DNA from: Prunella strophiata
Lineage: Eukaryota > Chordata > Aves > Passeriformes > Prunellidae
Direction: 5' to 3'
Assembly (NCBI GenBank): GCA_036583965.1
Contig: JAZBQD010000015.1
Coordinates: 84,331,309-84,395,308 of the forward strand
Length of the DNA stretch: 64,000 nucleotides
A model generated the notes under the pieces. That model was not told where the DNA came from. It made no database searches and worked only from the letters and a program-made list of their open reading frames with translations. Shown one piece after another: positions 37,231-49,200 of this stretch (the stretch's first letter is position 1; each line of letters begins with the position of its first letter). The position numbers and the translations under genes are program-made.

Positions 37231-40200
37231 CCTGTTTCATTTTAGCACAGCTGTTTAGGAATCTGCACAAAACAATAAAACTACAATAGGGTCTTAAAAC
37301 ATGTACTGTACTTGTAGAAAGACTTCTCCTTATAACTTACACAAATTTTTTGAACTTTGGTTTTGGTAGATGAATTGCTGCATGTCCTAGCCAGGGTGCA
37401 ATGGAGACAAGGTTAAGTCAAAGAGTGTTCTACTTCTATGAGATCTGATGATGGTGGTGAAAGTGCCTTTAATTTGTTTCTTCTCTGGCTATATAGTCCT
37501 AGTATATTCAGTCTTTCTATACAATTCCTTCTTTGAAAATTGTAATTTCTGCTACTGTCTTTGGACACTTCAAATTGCTTTGTATTTTTTTTATAAAAGT
37601 TATGCCAAAAATTTGACTAGTTTATTCCTTCCTGCTAAACAGGACAGGAATGCTTCCTATTTTATGTGGTATATATTCCTCTTTATATAACCATACGATG
37701 GCTCTTTCCTGTTTTTTGAATCCCATTTTGAACGTTTATTGAGCTCATGGTCCATTACAAGCCCTGATTCCCTTCTGAGGAAGGTGTTTCCTAGAAGTTT
37801 ATTTGCTCTGTTGTTGGTGTGCAGCTGGCTTTGACAAAGTATGGAAAGTTGCACTTGCCCCTGATGAATTGTTCTGTTATTTTTATGAGCACTTCTCTAG
37901 TTTGACAGAATGATTTTGGTTTCCAGCCCTGTTATCCAGCATACCTGCAGTGTTGGCTCTTGATGATCTGCAGATTTTAACATGTCCTCAGTTGAGTTTT
38001 GTAGGTTGCTAATGGAAACACTCCCTGAAACTGGACCAAGTTCAGATCCTTGCAAAAACCTACTCAGTAAACCATCATTGTGTTTGACAGAGAGCTGTTA
38101 ATGATTTTTTGGGGTCATAAAATCAGATTTTGCCTTCATTCACTAGTAGTTTTTTGTAGAAAACACCTGCTTATGAGAGAGCATATGTGGGAGAGTCAGC
38201 TGCCTTTTCTTTTTTAATGCAAGCTGGAAAGCATAGAAGGGAAATTACCAATCTTGTAGTTTCTGGCCTGTGCTACCTTTTCCCCACTGTTTCTCAGTGG
38301 GATAGAATAAAAGCTGAATTTTTTAATGATCTGGTGATGCATAAGGAACAAGTAGTAGTTATTTGTAAGTGCAGAATAGGACTTGATTTTTGCTAAATGA
38401 TCTCATAGCACAAAAAGAAAAGTTGGAAGTGCTTGTTTGCACATTAGTAGCTACCTATTTGCCAATAGTTGCATGGTCAGATAAGGATAAGGTTTTAGTA
38501 GCTTTAATAGTCAGGCTTCTGTTGGACTCCTGTAATTACTGTATGCTTATAGCAATGCAGATCACAGTTGCTATAGAAGAGAAAAATATTAAAGTATCCT
38601 TTCAAATATCAAAGAATAGTATTTTGTTTTAGAACTTATATTTCACTTCTTCACTGGTGTGTGGTATTTTGTCATTTGTATCTATAGGAAGAAGTATGTC
38701 ATGGACTGAATTGTGTGTCCTGAAGGCATTATGTGACATACTGAAAAATACGCAGAATTCAATATAAAATTTCTTTCTTTTTGTTGTTTTTCCAAGAGAG
38801 AGAGGGCCAAACACAGCAAAATGACTACAGCTAGACCTAAAGTTATTTGTACTCTTACTGCAGATGATTTCTTGTTTGCCTGTGGAATTGAAACAAACAC
38901 TAATTAAGATAAATCCAAGTCTGCTGATATTTACACTAATTGCCCACAGATTGCTAATAATCAACTTGTGGGTTTTGAGTGAAATAATAGAAATTGGCAT
39001 GACAGTTGTACTGACTGCACTAAATTTGATGCACATGGAACTTAAATTGAATAAAGTGTGGATACCTTTGGGGTGGAGGTGAACATGGTAATTATTTGAA
39101 CAGTTGAATGCAGGACATTCTTACTGCAGATGTAATTTTATTTATGCAAGATATTTTTGAGTGTACTTGGTATGTCAAAAGGCTGTGTTCTAAAGTTCTC
39201 AGTGAACAGATTTGAGTTCTGGCCTTAAGCTGCAAATTCCTACTGTGGGAGATACATCTAGTGCAGGATTCAGGTGTCAGAACTGTGCATGATTTTGTAG
39301 TTATCTTTATAAGGCTGAACCTGGCAATGAGTTGGGTGCCACTCTTCTCAAAGTGGTGAATTTCAGCTTTAAGTGTGAATATATGTCATCACTGGACACA
39401 CCAAAAGATATATTTCTATTATTTATTTTACAACTTACAGCAAACTTGTAAAAAGTGCTGCAAAAAGCACATCAGGTTAAAAGACTGCTGAAGTTTACCT
39501 CTTGTTTTTCTGATGAAACATTGATTTACCCACTTCACATGGTATCCAATTAATCATAATAGCAGAAAAGTAATTTGAAAGTATGAAAGAGACATTAGAA
39601 GAAGCTTTCCTTAGTTTGCTGCTCTGCTGTGAGAAGAAGCTGGCTTGAAAACTTTAGGAAAAAAATTCTTATTGAATGCTTTATAGTTATTTTATCTCAA
39701 ATTCATGTAGTGCTAAAGAAGACTGAATGCCCACAACAGGTCTATGACAGCAATGATAATGCAGGAAGCTATCTTTCCTCTACCTCTATCTTAATTAAAT
39801 GGCATCAGTCTGGAAGCAAGAGGTTGTAATTTTTTATTATTTTTTTCTGTCTGCCTCTACACAGTATTTGATCTTGTCCTGTAATTATGAACAGAGGTGC
39901 TGGTTGTAATGGTGTATTTTATGTAAGATTTTGCAACAGTCTGTGATTGAAGACCCCTCCACTGGATGTAATTCTTCTTTAACTGATGTTGAAATGTTAA
40001 CATCATGCCTTGATTGCTTTCCTTTCCTTTGAGCTGTGCTTCTAGTAAGAAGTAAATGAGAACTGAAAAGACTGACTTCAGTTTCATTTTGTTTAAATTT
40101 TAGTCTTCACAACTCTTTGGTAAACTTTGCTACGCAGTAAACTCACCCAACTTTTTTTTTTGCCAAATAACTTGCCCTAAACAAAAAGTTCATTTTTTTG

Positions 40201-42186
40201 TGGCATTGTTCTTCAATTTGAAGAAAATTTAAACATTCCTATCCAGTCTATTGATCCTTATTTATCACAACTCCTCTCTCTGGTGTCAAGAAGTGAACCA
40301 CACACTGAAAACAATCAGAACTGCTTGAGTCAATCTAATTATTTCTCTGTCTCCCAGCAGATGACAGAAGTGGAAAAGGAGAGTTTCTAGCCCAGATGCC
40401 AGTAGGTGCATTGAAATGGCAGAAATTAAATGCCAAAAAGGTCCAGGATAGCAGCTTTTACTTGCAGAATTAAAAAAAACCCTTCATCCTGAGGCTTTTC
40501 ATCCTTGGTTGGTGGGGTAGAAACATGTAAACAACTGGAAATGTTTAGTTGTAATTTACAAATATGAAAGTGCCATGCCCACATGCAAATTTAATTTAGA
40601 GGTACTGAAGTTAGATGTTTGTGCAATTATGCATAGAAGTCGTTGCAGTCTTGCTTACATGTTTTTGAATAAATTGCAAGTTCACATTTGGGCATTCAGT
40701 AGATTTGTAGCTGAATCGGGTTCATCAGATGTGTTTAATATGATTTTGTCTACTCAGCCTCAAAGTAGCATCCAATATTAATATTTTAATGCTGCATAGA
40801 GAATGAGATTATGAGATGGTCTATGCTAGACCAGATTTTGTTATATGGTGTTGTAAGCTGGACAAATTTCCTGTAAATATTTTGATTCTTTGAGTATACA
40901 TAGAGTAGGGAGCATGGAAATATAGTTAATATTTTTTTAAGACCAAATAAAAGAATAACTACAGAGAAATATACCCCCAAAATAAAGAGAGTCAATCCCT
41001 GTGTTGTTTACATGATAGCCTATACTTGGGAAATTGTACTTTTGAGCTAGCAGGTACTGAGAAGAAAACAATTCTGAAGCATCATTTTTATTTATTAGCT
41101 CTGGGCAGCGGTCCCTGGAATTCCAGGAACATAATATGAAAGTTTTGTAGTGAAAAAATATTGGCACACATCATAAATCTGTGGCTGTCTGAGTTAGGTG
41201 TTGTGTAGATGCTGGTTATGTTTTTCTTCACTAAATAAAACCTGATTTTCCTTACCTGCAGCTGATTGTAGTAGTAGTCTTTTGGTTTTTTATGTATGTG
41301 GAGGAGAGGGATTGTGCCATACCTTTTTAACTAATTAATTGTGAATTCAGCTCAATCAAAGCTAATTAATTTTGGCCTTCTCAGGTCCTGTGTAGTTGAT
41401 TCTGGTCTCAGTAAGTCACTGTTTCCCACCTTATTGCACCTTGAGATCTACATCTCTGTTCAATAATGATTTGGTTTCTAAGCATATTATAATGTTTTTA
41501 AATTACACTGTGGATTTGCTTTTTCTCTGCCCACTGGTCATTGTAAAGATTATAATATAGGGTAATTTAGCGCTTATATGTGGTATCTGTCACTGCTGAC
41601 CTCACATTTCTTTCTGATTGCCTATGCTGGCAGCACCAGGCATGACAATTTTCCTTTCATGTGCTGCATCTTCATATTTTGTCTTTACCCTTACTGGATT
41701 TAAGGGCTACTGTAGTGGTAACAATGCATGGTATGGTAGACATCCTCTTGCTGTTTTGTGACATTGGTGAGATTTGATTTCTTTTTCCTTTACTCTGAAG
41801 CTGTTGTGGGCCTTGTGTGAGCCAGTTCTGCAAAACTCTTCAGCAAATGCTGGCTGCTGTGCCAGGCTGGCACCAAGCGTTTGGCCTCTGCAGAGACAAA
41901 TCATAAGGCTGATGGTGTGCTATGGCTTTTGGCCAGATTTTCACTGGTAAATATGACTAGAAGACTCTTAATTGCTTGCCTTGGATCTTGTAATGTGTTG
42001 TGTTTGAATCTCAGATGACTCTGTTAGTTCTCACAAGTGAGAGACAACCCCCATGTAATTATTTTATTCCCTGGCTGGACTGGGAGGCTGACATGATTCA
42101 CTCTGTGAAATCACAGAGGCAAAAGCAGCAGTGGGGTTAAGTACAGTGTCAAAGTTCCCCAAAAGAGGTCACCAACAAACAGAGTT
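37231..42186. other. Intron 1 stretch without a recognised gene
   Basis: AT-rich intron. Two neighbouring plus-strand open frames (38187-38396 and 38390-38632, starting GTG and TTG) and a 135-codon ATG frame on the minus strand (38629-39036) resemble no family I know. A paired CTAATTAAT motif lies at 41331-41370. Confidence 0.5.
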
Positions 42187-42715
42187 TGGTAGATGACAAG
42201 TTGACCATGAGCCAGCAGTGCCCTCACTAGCCAGGAGAGCCAATGGCATCCTGGGATGCACTGGGAAGAATGTGGCCAGCAGGTCCAGGGAGGTGATCCT
42301 GCCCCTCTGCTCAGCCCTGGTGAGGCCACATCTGGAGTGCTAGTGTGCATTTCTGGGCTCCTCAGTACAGGAAAGAAAATGAGCTCCTGGAGAGGTTCCA
42401 GTGAAGTGCCACAAAAATGATTTAGGGTCTGGAGCATTTCTTAATGAGGACAGACTGCAGGAGCTGGGGATATTTAGTCTGGAAAAGAGAAGACTGAGAG
42501 GGCATTGCATCAATGCATATAAATATCAAAGAGGCAGGTGCCAAGAGGATGGTGCCAGACATCTTTTCAGTGTTGCCCAATGACAGGATGAGGAGCAGTG
42601 GCCATAAAATAAAATACAAGAAGCTCTATCTCAACATGAGGAAGGAACTTTACATTTTAGGTGGCAGAGCACTGGAATAGGCTGCCAACCTTAACAGTTC
42701 TATGCTTCCGTGATA
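42187..42715 (+). mobile_element. CR1 LINE fragment: end of ORF2 and 3' region, internally shortened
   Basis: Plus-strand CR1 from the end of ORF2 (tggccagcaggtccagggag, then ccctggtgaggccacatctg), through gagctggggatatttagtct and gcatcaatgcatataaatat, to the ggtggcagagcactggaat segment at about 42680. The normal 3' tail is mostly missing. A tuctatg-like stump (agttctatgcttccgtgat) at about 42694-42712 suggests an internal deletion just before the end. Confidence 0.85.
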
Positions 42716-45700
42716 TAATGTCTTCATTGAAGTAAATACTCTCCTTGGTTTTGGTAAATATAGTGAACAGGGGTGAAATCCTATCTAGAAGATGACAATT
42801 TGTGAATGCCATGCTGGGTTTTAGGCCAGCCCTGCCATGGAACAGGTACAGCAGCAATGGTCAGTCCACCCAGTTTTGCATTTCCCTGTTTGCCTCAATA
42901 AAGTTTCATTTATATACCTTCAATATACCATCTTCCCTGAATGTCTTCTTCCTCTACAGCTGATCTCCTCTGATCGTACTACATACATAATTGTAATTAC
43001 AATAACATTGAAGTTTGAGGTGCAATACAAGCAGAGCAATGACTCTGTAATTCTTGCTCAAGTTCTGTAGGTTTGAGCCTTAAAGATCTGCACTTTCAAG
43101 GAGAAGATAGTTCCACGGAAATGTCTCACTATTTCTGATCTGTTCAGTGTTGTTTCTAATGGGCAGTTCTGGCAAGCTGCTCTCAAAACATTTTGATTCT
43201 GTTCACAGTAGCAGTTATACTTGTTAAACTGTTGATAAAATGATATTGAAAACAACAAAAAAATTCTGAACACAGAGAGAAAATGGCAATATAGTCAAAA
43301 CAATTTGGGAAAAAAAAAGTTGAAAGCCAAGATGTTGAAAGACAGTGCTTTTGACTTGGGAGCTACTTCACTAATGGGTATAAATAATGCAATACTTTTC
43401 CCATGGGCATACTGTAGAGCTTAACTGGTTAATGGCTGAAGAGCACTTTGAGATCCTATGTAGAGATATGCTTTGGAAAAGCAGAGTGCTGCTTAATGGA
43501 AGTCTAAATGCTGCTGCATCACACTGTTCTGGGTATGTCAGTGAGTCCAGTTGGATGACAATATTGTTGGACATGTTTACCATTTGGCAAGGTGACTATG
43601 GCTATGTTTTAGTAAACCAAAATAAATTAATTTGCTTTATTTGACAATAATATTATTTTATGGCTTCTGTCATGACAACACATTTTAGCTCACATGCTAC
43701 CTGGTAAGCAAGTTTATTTGCAAAGAATGTCACTAGGAGAAATGTCTTGAAGGAATCAATACCTAGAAACATGAATTCTAGACCTAGAGCAGCACATAGT
43801 CCCTTATGGAAGTTAGTACCTGTTATTACTGAGTGTGATGTTTTACTCACTCATTAATTTACTGTTTTCTTCCAAAGCTTATAAATGTGGACAGGCAAAT
43901 AAAAGTGATTTTAAAATTTTTTCCTGTTTTCTCTTTCAAGTGCTTAGTGTGCACTGCCCTACCTTGCTATCTTATTGCTAACCCCTTTGTATGGCTGCCA
44001 AATTTTCTTGCATAATTTTCTTGACAAATGGCTTACTCATTAATATTTCAGGCCTGTTCCAACCAACCTCAGACAAGTGGTATGCCCCAGGCAGGGAAAT
44101 GTAGTTCCTTCCTTAGGAGCCTTCTAATCTTTTTCTTAAATGCTGTGTCAGAGCCCATGACAGATAAATGAAGATGGTGCAGTTCAAACTAGAGATGACT
44201 TATTTGTACACACGTGACCAGACATTTTCCAGCTGGGAGGTGCTGTACTGCAGTGGAGTCTCCACTACAAACATCCACATATTCTCTTCTTTATCCATCC
44301 TGAAGTCTGTGAGACTCATTGATTCTGAAGGGAAATCTGTAGAGATATTTGTCTCTTTCTTTTTTTGATTGGCTGTTGAAATATACATAGTCCTGATAAA
44401 GGCTCTGTCTGTTCACACTTTCATTATTTCTATAACAGAGACAGACCAAGGAATGATACCACAGCTGAGTTAGAGCTTGAGTTGAGACCAGGTTCATATC
44501 ACAGCTAGGTCTGAGGTGTGGATCTCTGGTAATATTTTGGCTTAAGATAATAGCAAATTTGTGAAACTGATCTCTTTAAAGCTTGATGTGACAGAAAATT
44601 GATATGACACAAAACTTGCAATATTCCTGCTGCTACTTAGGGTTGAAACATCCTAAGAAAGGCTTGTTTGATTTAAATATTGTTGATTACATACGTATTA
44701 CAACCTATGAAATAACTCCTGGGTCTTAAATACTAATTATGCTTGGTATTTTATAATAATACTTAAATTATTCTAACTACACCATGTTGGCTAGGGTATT
44801 AGTAAGGAGGGCATCTGGAGATCTGTGGTAAGTCATAGATTTCCCCAGTTCTCCAGAGGAATGGAATTAGAATCAGTACTATGGGGATACAGCAGGTAAA
44901 GCTGAAGACTTTCTCATTTGTGGATGAAGTTAGTGATTCATGTTAGCTACCTCCTCTGCCACATCCCATCTAAATAATTTGGTTTCCCCTGCTGTCTTTT
45001 AGACTAAGTCTGTATGTATCCCATTCTTGGTATTTAATAATTTTTTTAAAAAAGTATTACCCCCCTCTTCCTGTTAAGGCAGGATGAGGTCTCTAAAGTT
45101 CTAGTATGCCCAAATGCTGTAGCTAATCAGTGTGAACTAAGAAAGGACCACACTACAATAAATACTGTTAATATTTAATTTCTAAACAAATTTATTTTTT
45201 CTTATATGAAACACTATAGGAGTAAAATTCTTGTGGCTATATGCATCTGTAAAAAAATACACTTAATGAGTTGCAGATACTGAAGGAAAAAAGAAGGCAG
45301 AAGAAATAGTGATAATCTTGCAGTGAGAATTTTATAGGTATTTAAATGCCTCTGTCCCTTTCATCTGACAGTTATTTACAAATGCAGAAAGCTGTTTGGC
45401 AACATTTTCAAGGCATTGGAAAAAGAATATTCCCTCAGCAGCCAAAGGTAGTGTTTTTTCAGATTGCATTCCTTGAAAAATGGATATATTTAAAGGCAGT
45501 AGACACATTTGAGAATATTTAAGAATAAATTGTGCATTGCCTTTTCATAGTCTATAATTTGTAATGTAATGTATTCAAAATATGTTTGTGTAATGAGGAT
45601 TTTCCCTTAAAATATGGAATTGACTATTAGCTGTTTTGTCTCATTGTGGAGGTAAGGAAGAACACAGGAATGTCGGCAGGAGATCAGGTCACAGCTGTTT

Positions 45701-47819
45701 AATTTTTAGTAGTTCTGTGTACCTTAGTCATCATGCACTATTGAAAGTTACCACTAAAGGGCCTTATTGACATTTTTTCAGTAAATAACAAACTGTTTTA
45801 GTTTGTGGAAAAAAAAGGTGTAAATGAAAGAAAACCAGTTACTGTTTCTGATGATGTTCCTTAGTTTAATCTTCTGATCTTCTGTCATGCATCTGCAATT
45901 TCTTTTTCCAACCTGTAGTTTCTTTCCTCAGAATTTGCTCATTTAAGTCCAAATGAAAATAGTGTAGTCAGGCTTTTCACCTTATAGTTCTGAATTTTGC
46001 ATGTTAGAGGAGTTTGGTGCCTTTCCACCCACCCAGAAGTCTGAATTAGTTTGCTTTTGGTCTTTAACTCCTAATGTCATTTATGCCTGTGTACATTTAT
46101 CTTTTGAAAAATTATATACTGTCATAATAATTCAGCAATTTGATGTACCTGATTAGCTTGCTGATCACAAATGCCAGTGCGTGGATACTCTACTGAATTG
46201 CTTAAAACAAACTCACTATAACTTGTCTTGAAATCTGATTACATGAGTCTTTGAAATGGTCTCATACCAGTTAGCAGCACAGCTACAGAGTTTGCAAGTG
46301 TGTTGGTTACTGAAATGAATCTTACTTGCCTTGAATCATATGTCTGGAAGCATTATCCTTTTAGTAAGCTGGGAAACTTAGAGATAAACCTGCACAGTCC
46401 TGGAGCGACACTGTTTAACTTAGAAGGGAAGCCAGAGCCTGCAGCAGCCTTTGGAGGCCTGCTTGGGGCACTGAAGCTTGTTGCAGTGGGATAGCATTTT
46501 GTCATCATTTGCAATATCCAGCCTGCAGCTGGATGGTGAGTGGACTCTAGGGATGATGCAAGACATTTTGAAATGGGTGCTTGCCCAGATGTACATTCCC
46601 TTCTCCAAAGACTTGCTGCTCACTGTGGTTATCTTGGCCCATCTTGCAGTCCTGAGGGAGTGGTGCAGGTGGTTGAAGGTGTGCCTCAGCAGTGTAGACC
46701 ATATTTTCATTTTTCATGTTTTGCCTCAGGTGTTCATGTGTGTAAGACAGGCCATGAGATGCTGGCCTTTGTTCAGAATCAGCATCTTCTGTATTGGTGG
46801 AAAAGGAGCATGGTTGTTCATACCTTTCTTATTTAAGAAGGTCTTATATATGTAGCACTGAGGGAAAGTAAGATCATGCCTTATCCCAGAAAGGGTTTTT
46901 TTAGTTTTCTCTCTCAATCTTGCAAGCCTCAGAATGTTGCCGAAGGTGGCATCGTGATTAATGTATCACCATTACAGAGCAGACAGCCAGCCAGCTTATG
47001 ACATATTTTTGCTTCAGTCAAGAAAAATAACAAAATAATAATAAAAAGTTACTCTGTGTGTTTCTGGAACTTACTGACAGATTATTAACTAGATATACTC
47101 CAAGTATATGAAAAAATTAAGAGCCAAATACTTGAAAGCTGTATTATCTTGCCAGTGCTTTGTAGTTCATGAAGTATTTTAATGGTGTTTAGCCATCATC
47201 AGAGATATGTGATAATATTCTGCCCTTGGAAGGTCAGGTTCTAAAATGGATCCATTCTAATTTATCTGTAAGGCTATTTCAGAAGTCTGTGTGTATTATA
47301 TAAAACCAGCATGCTCAGTAGAAGTCTGTTCTGGTGTGCAACAATGTATCATCATTTTAAAATGAGCATTAAAAAATCCCAGCTTGTTATTAGTTTCGCC
47401 TGCAAAACAATTATGTTATATCCTATGCAAGGCAGATATGGTCATGGCAATACAATGATATTTGCTGCTGTATGCCTACATAGTTTTCAAAACTAAAATT
47501 CAATGCTTAGCTAAATTGCTAAGCAGGCTGGTAAATGTCCAATTTTAGCAGCCTAACATATGTTTATAATTTTTGTTTTAACATATGCTATGTTGGTTGA
47601 ACTCCCCTCCCCACACATACGGTAGATAAAAGCTGTCACATCACAAAATGGTGGCAGCCCAACTTTTCTAACATTTTCCATGGCACTTCAGAGTCTTGCA
47701 TTAATTAGCTATTCTTGGATAGGAGACAGACTCTCATCTTTGTAGAATTTTGGTTTCAAACCCGTCATGTACTTGGGTTTATGTATGCAGTAGCCCATCT
47801 GTGTTTCTGCAGCCATAAG
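42716..47819. other. Intron 1 stretch without a recognised gene
   Basis: AT-rich intron. A moderately GC-richer patch with overlapping open frames on both strands at 46420-46855 has no recognisable product. Confidence 0.55.
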
Positions 47820-49200
47820 CTGTAAAAAGCACAGGGCAGAGAGAAAGGCGGTCAGCAGGAGCCAGGGTGCCCTTGCTCACAGATGCAAATCCCGAGCAAA
47901 TGGCCCCACAAGCTGGCCCTTTTGGGCTCTAGTTTGCTCAAACAGGAGCGTTCTCCCTCTTCCACTTTTATAGGAGAGCTGAGTGAATAAAACAGCGTTG
48001 GTGCACAGCACTGTCTCCTTTCATTGTGAGCTGCTAAACTACCCCTCTTTTCTCCTCCTTTTTCAAAGCAGGTGTGAGGAGGAATTTCACTGAGTCTACG
48101 ATTCTTTCCTAAGCCTCAGCTGGGTAGTGGAGAATTGTGACAAATACCACTGCAGCTGTGATAATGCTGTCTTAATCCTTGCTGCACTATGACATGGAAA
48201 CCTGGATTTAGACATGAAAGGACATTCCTTAATGGTACAGCAGTATGATCCCTTATCAAATCAAACTGCCTTTTGCATGTGCTCCAAAACCATGGTATTT
48301 TTGTCTGATGTATTCTTTCTATTTCCCTGTTGTCAGACTCCTGACTCTGGTGTACTTCAGCATGTGTAATGTCTGCTGGGCTGCTGCATGGGGAATGTTT
48401 GGTTTTCTGTGGAGGAGGAAGGAGCCTTGCCCATCAATTGAAACTGCTGTAGAAATGTCACAGGGTCTGTGATGCAGGACTGATGTTGGCAGGTATGCTT
48501 GTATCTGTGCCTGGTGTATGCCCAGCGTGGACAGGGTTGTTCTTATGCCTTCACCCTGGCTGGTGTGAATGCCACCTCCTGGCCTCTGGTCTGCCTTGGA
48601 GCTGCTCAAAAGCATGAGCTAGGTGCAAGCATAGTTCCAAGTGTATTGGCACAACGTAATGTACGATGTCATTCCTATCCAAGTCTAGAGTTGTAGGAGA
48701 TGAATCAGTATGGAGATTGAAGTCCAGAAACCTGAGCCCATGGAGCTTCAGGGAAGCTGCTGAGGTACCCTGGAATGTATCAGTGATGCTGTCTGGCTGA
48801 GGACATGTGTAATAGGAGATGTTTGACCTGGTGCTTGCATGGTCAGAGCTTTGAGGAACCCCACGGAGAGCTGCCAGCAGAACAGCCTGCTTCCAAAGCC
48901 CTGTGTTGGCTCCCAGCTGCAAGCTGGAGCCACTGTCAAGCCCAGAGTGCAGGACTTGTTGGTGGTGCTGGTGGAGGGCTTTGCCATCTTTGGATGGTAG
49001 ATGCCAGTGGTGGTTGTTCAATGTCTATTTCCCATTTATGTATTTGTTTTCAGCTACAGGACCTGCAGCTGCTGTTTGGCTCGCTGTTCTTGTTAGCTGA
49101 CTGGCAGGCCTTGCTGTGGGATTCAGGTTTTGTCAGTGTGCACAGAAAACAGTTTTGTTTCCCTGCCAAATGAAAAGCATGGTGGAAATAAAGGAAGAAA
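47820..49200. other. GC-raised segment of intron 1 with long overlapping open frames
   Basis: This 1.4-kb segment is visibly richer in G and C than its surroundings. It holds a 156-codon open stretch on the minus strand (48551-49021) and a 122-codon plus-strand stretch (48805-49173). The minus frame begins with TTG and contains no Met codon at all, so it is not an ordinary stand-alone ORF. At 47968-48000 a ttttataggag motif and an AATAAA-containing motif lie close together. I cannot assign a family. It could be an unrecognised repeat, an exon of a non-coding RNA, or simply a local composition shift. Confidence 0.35.
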
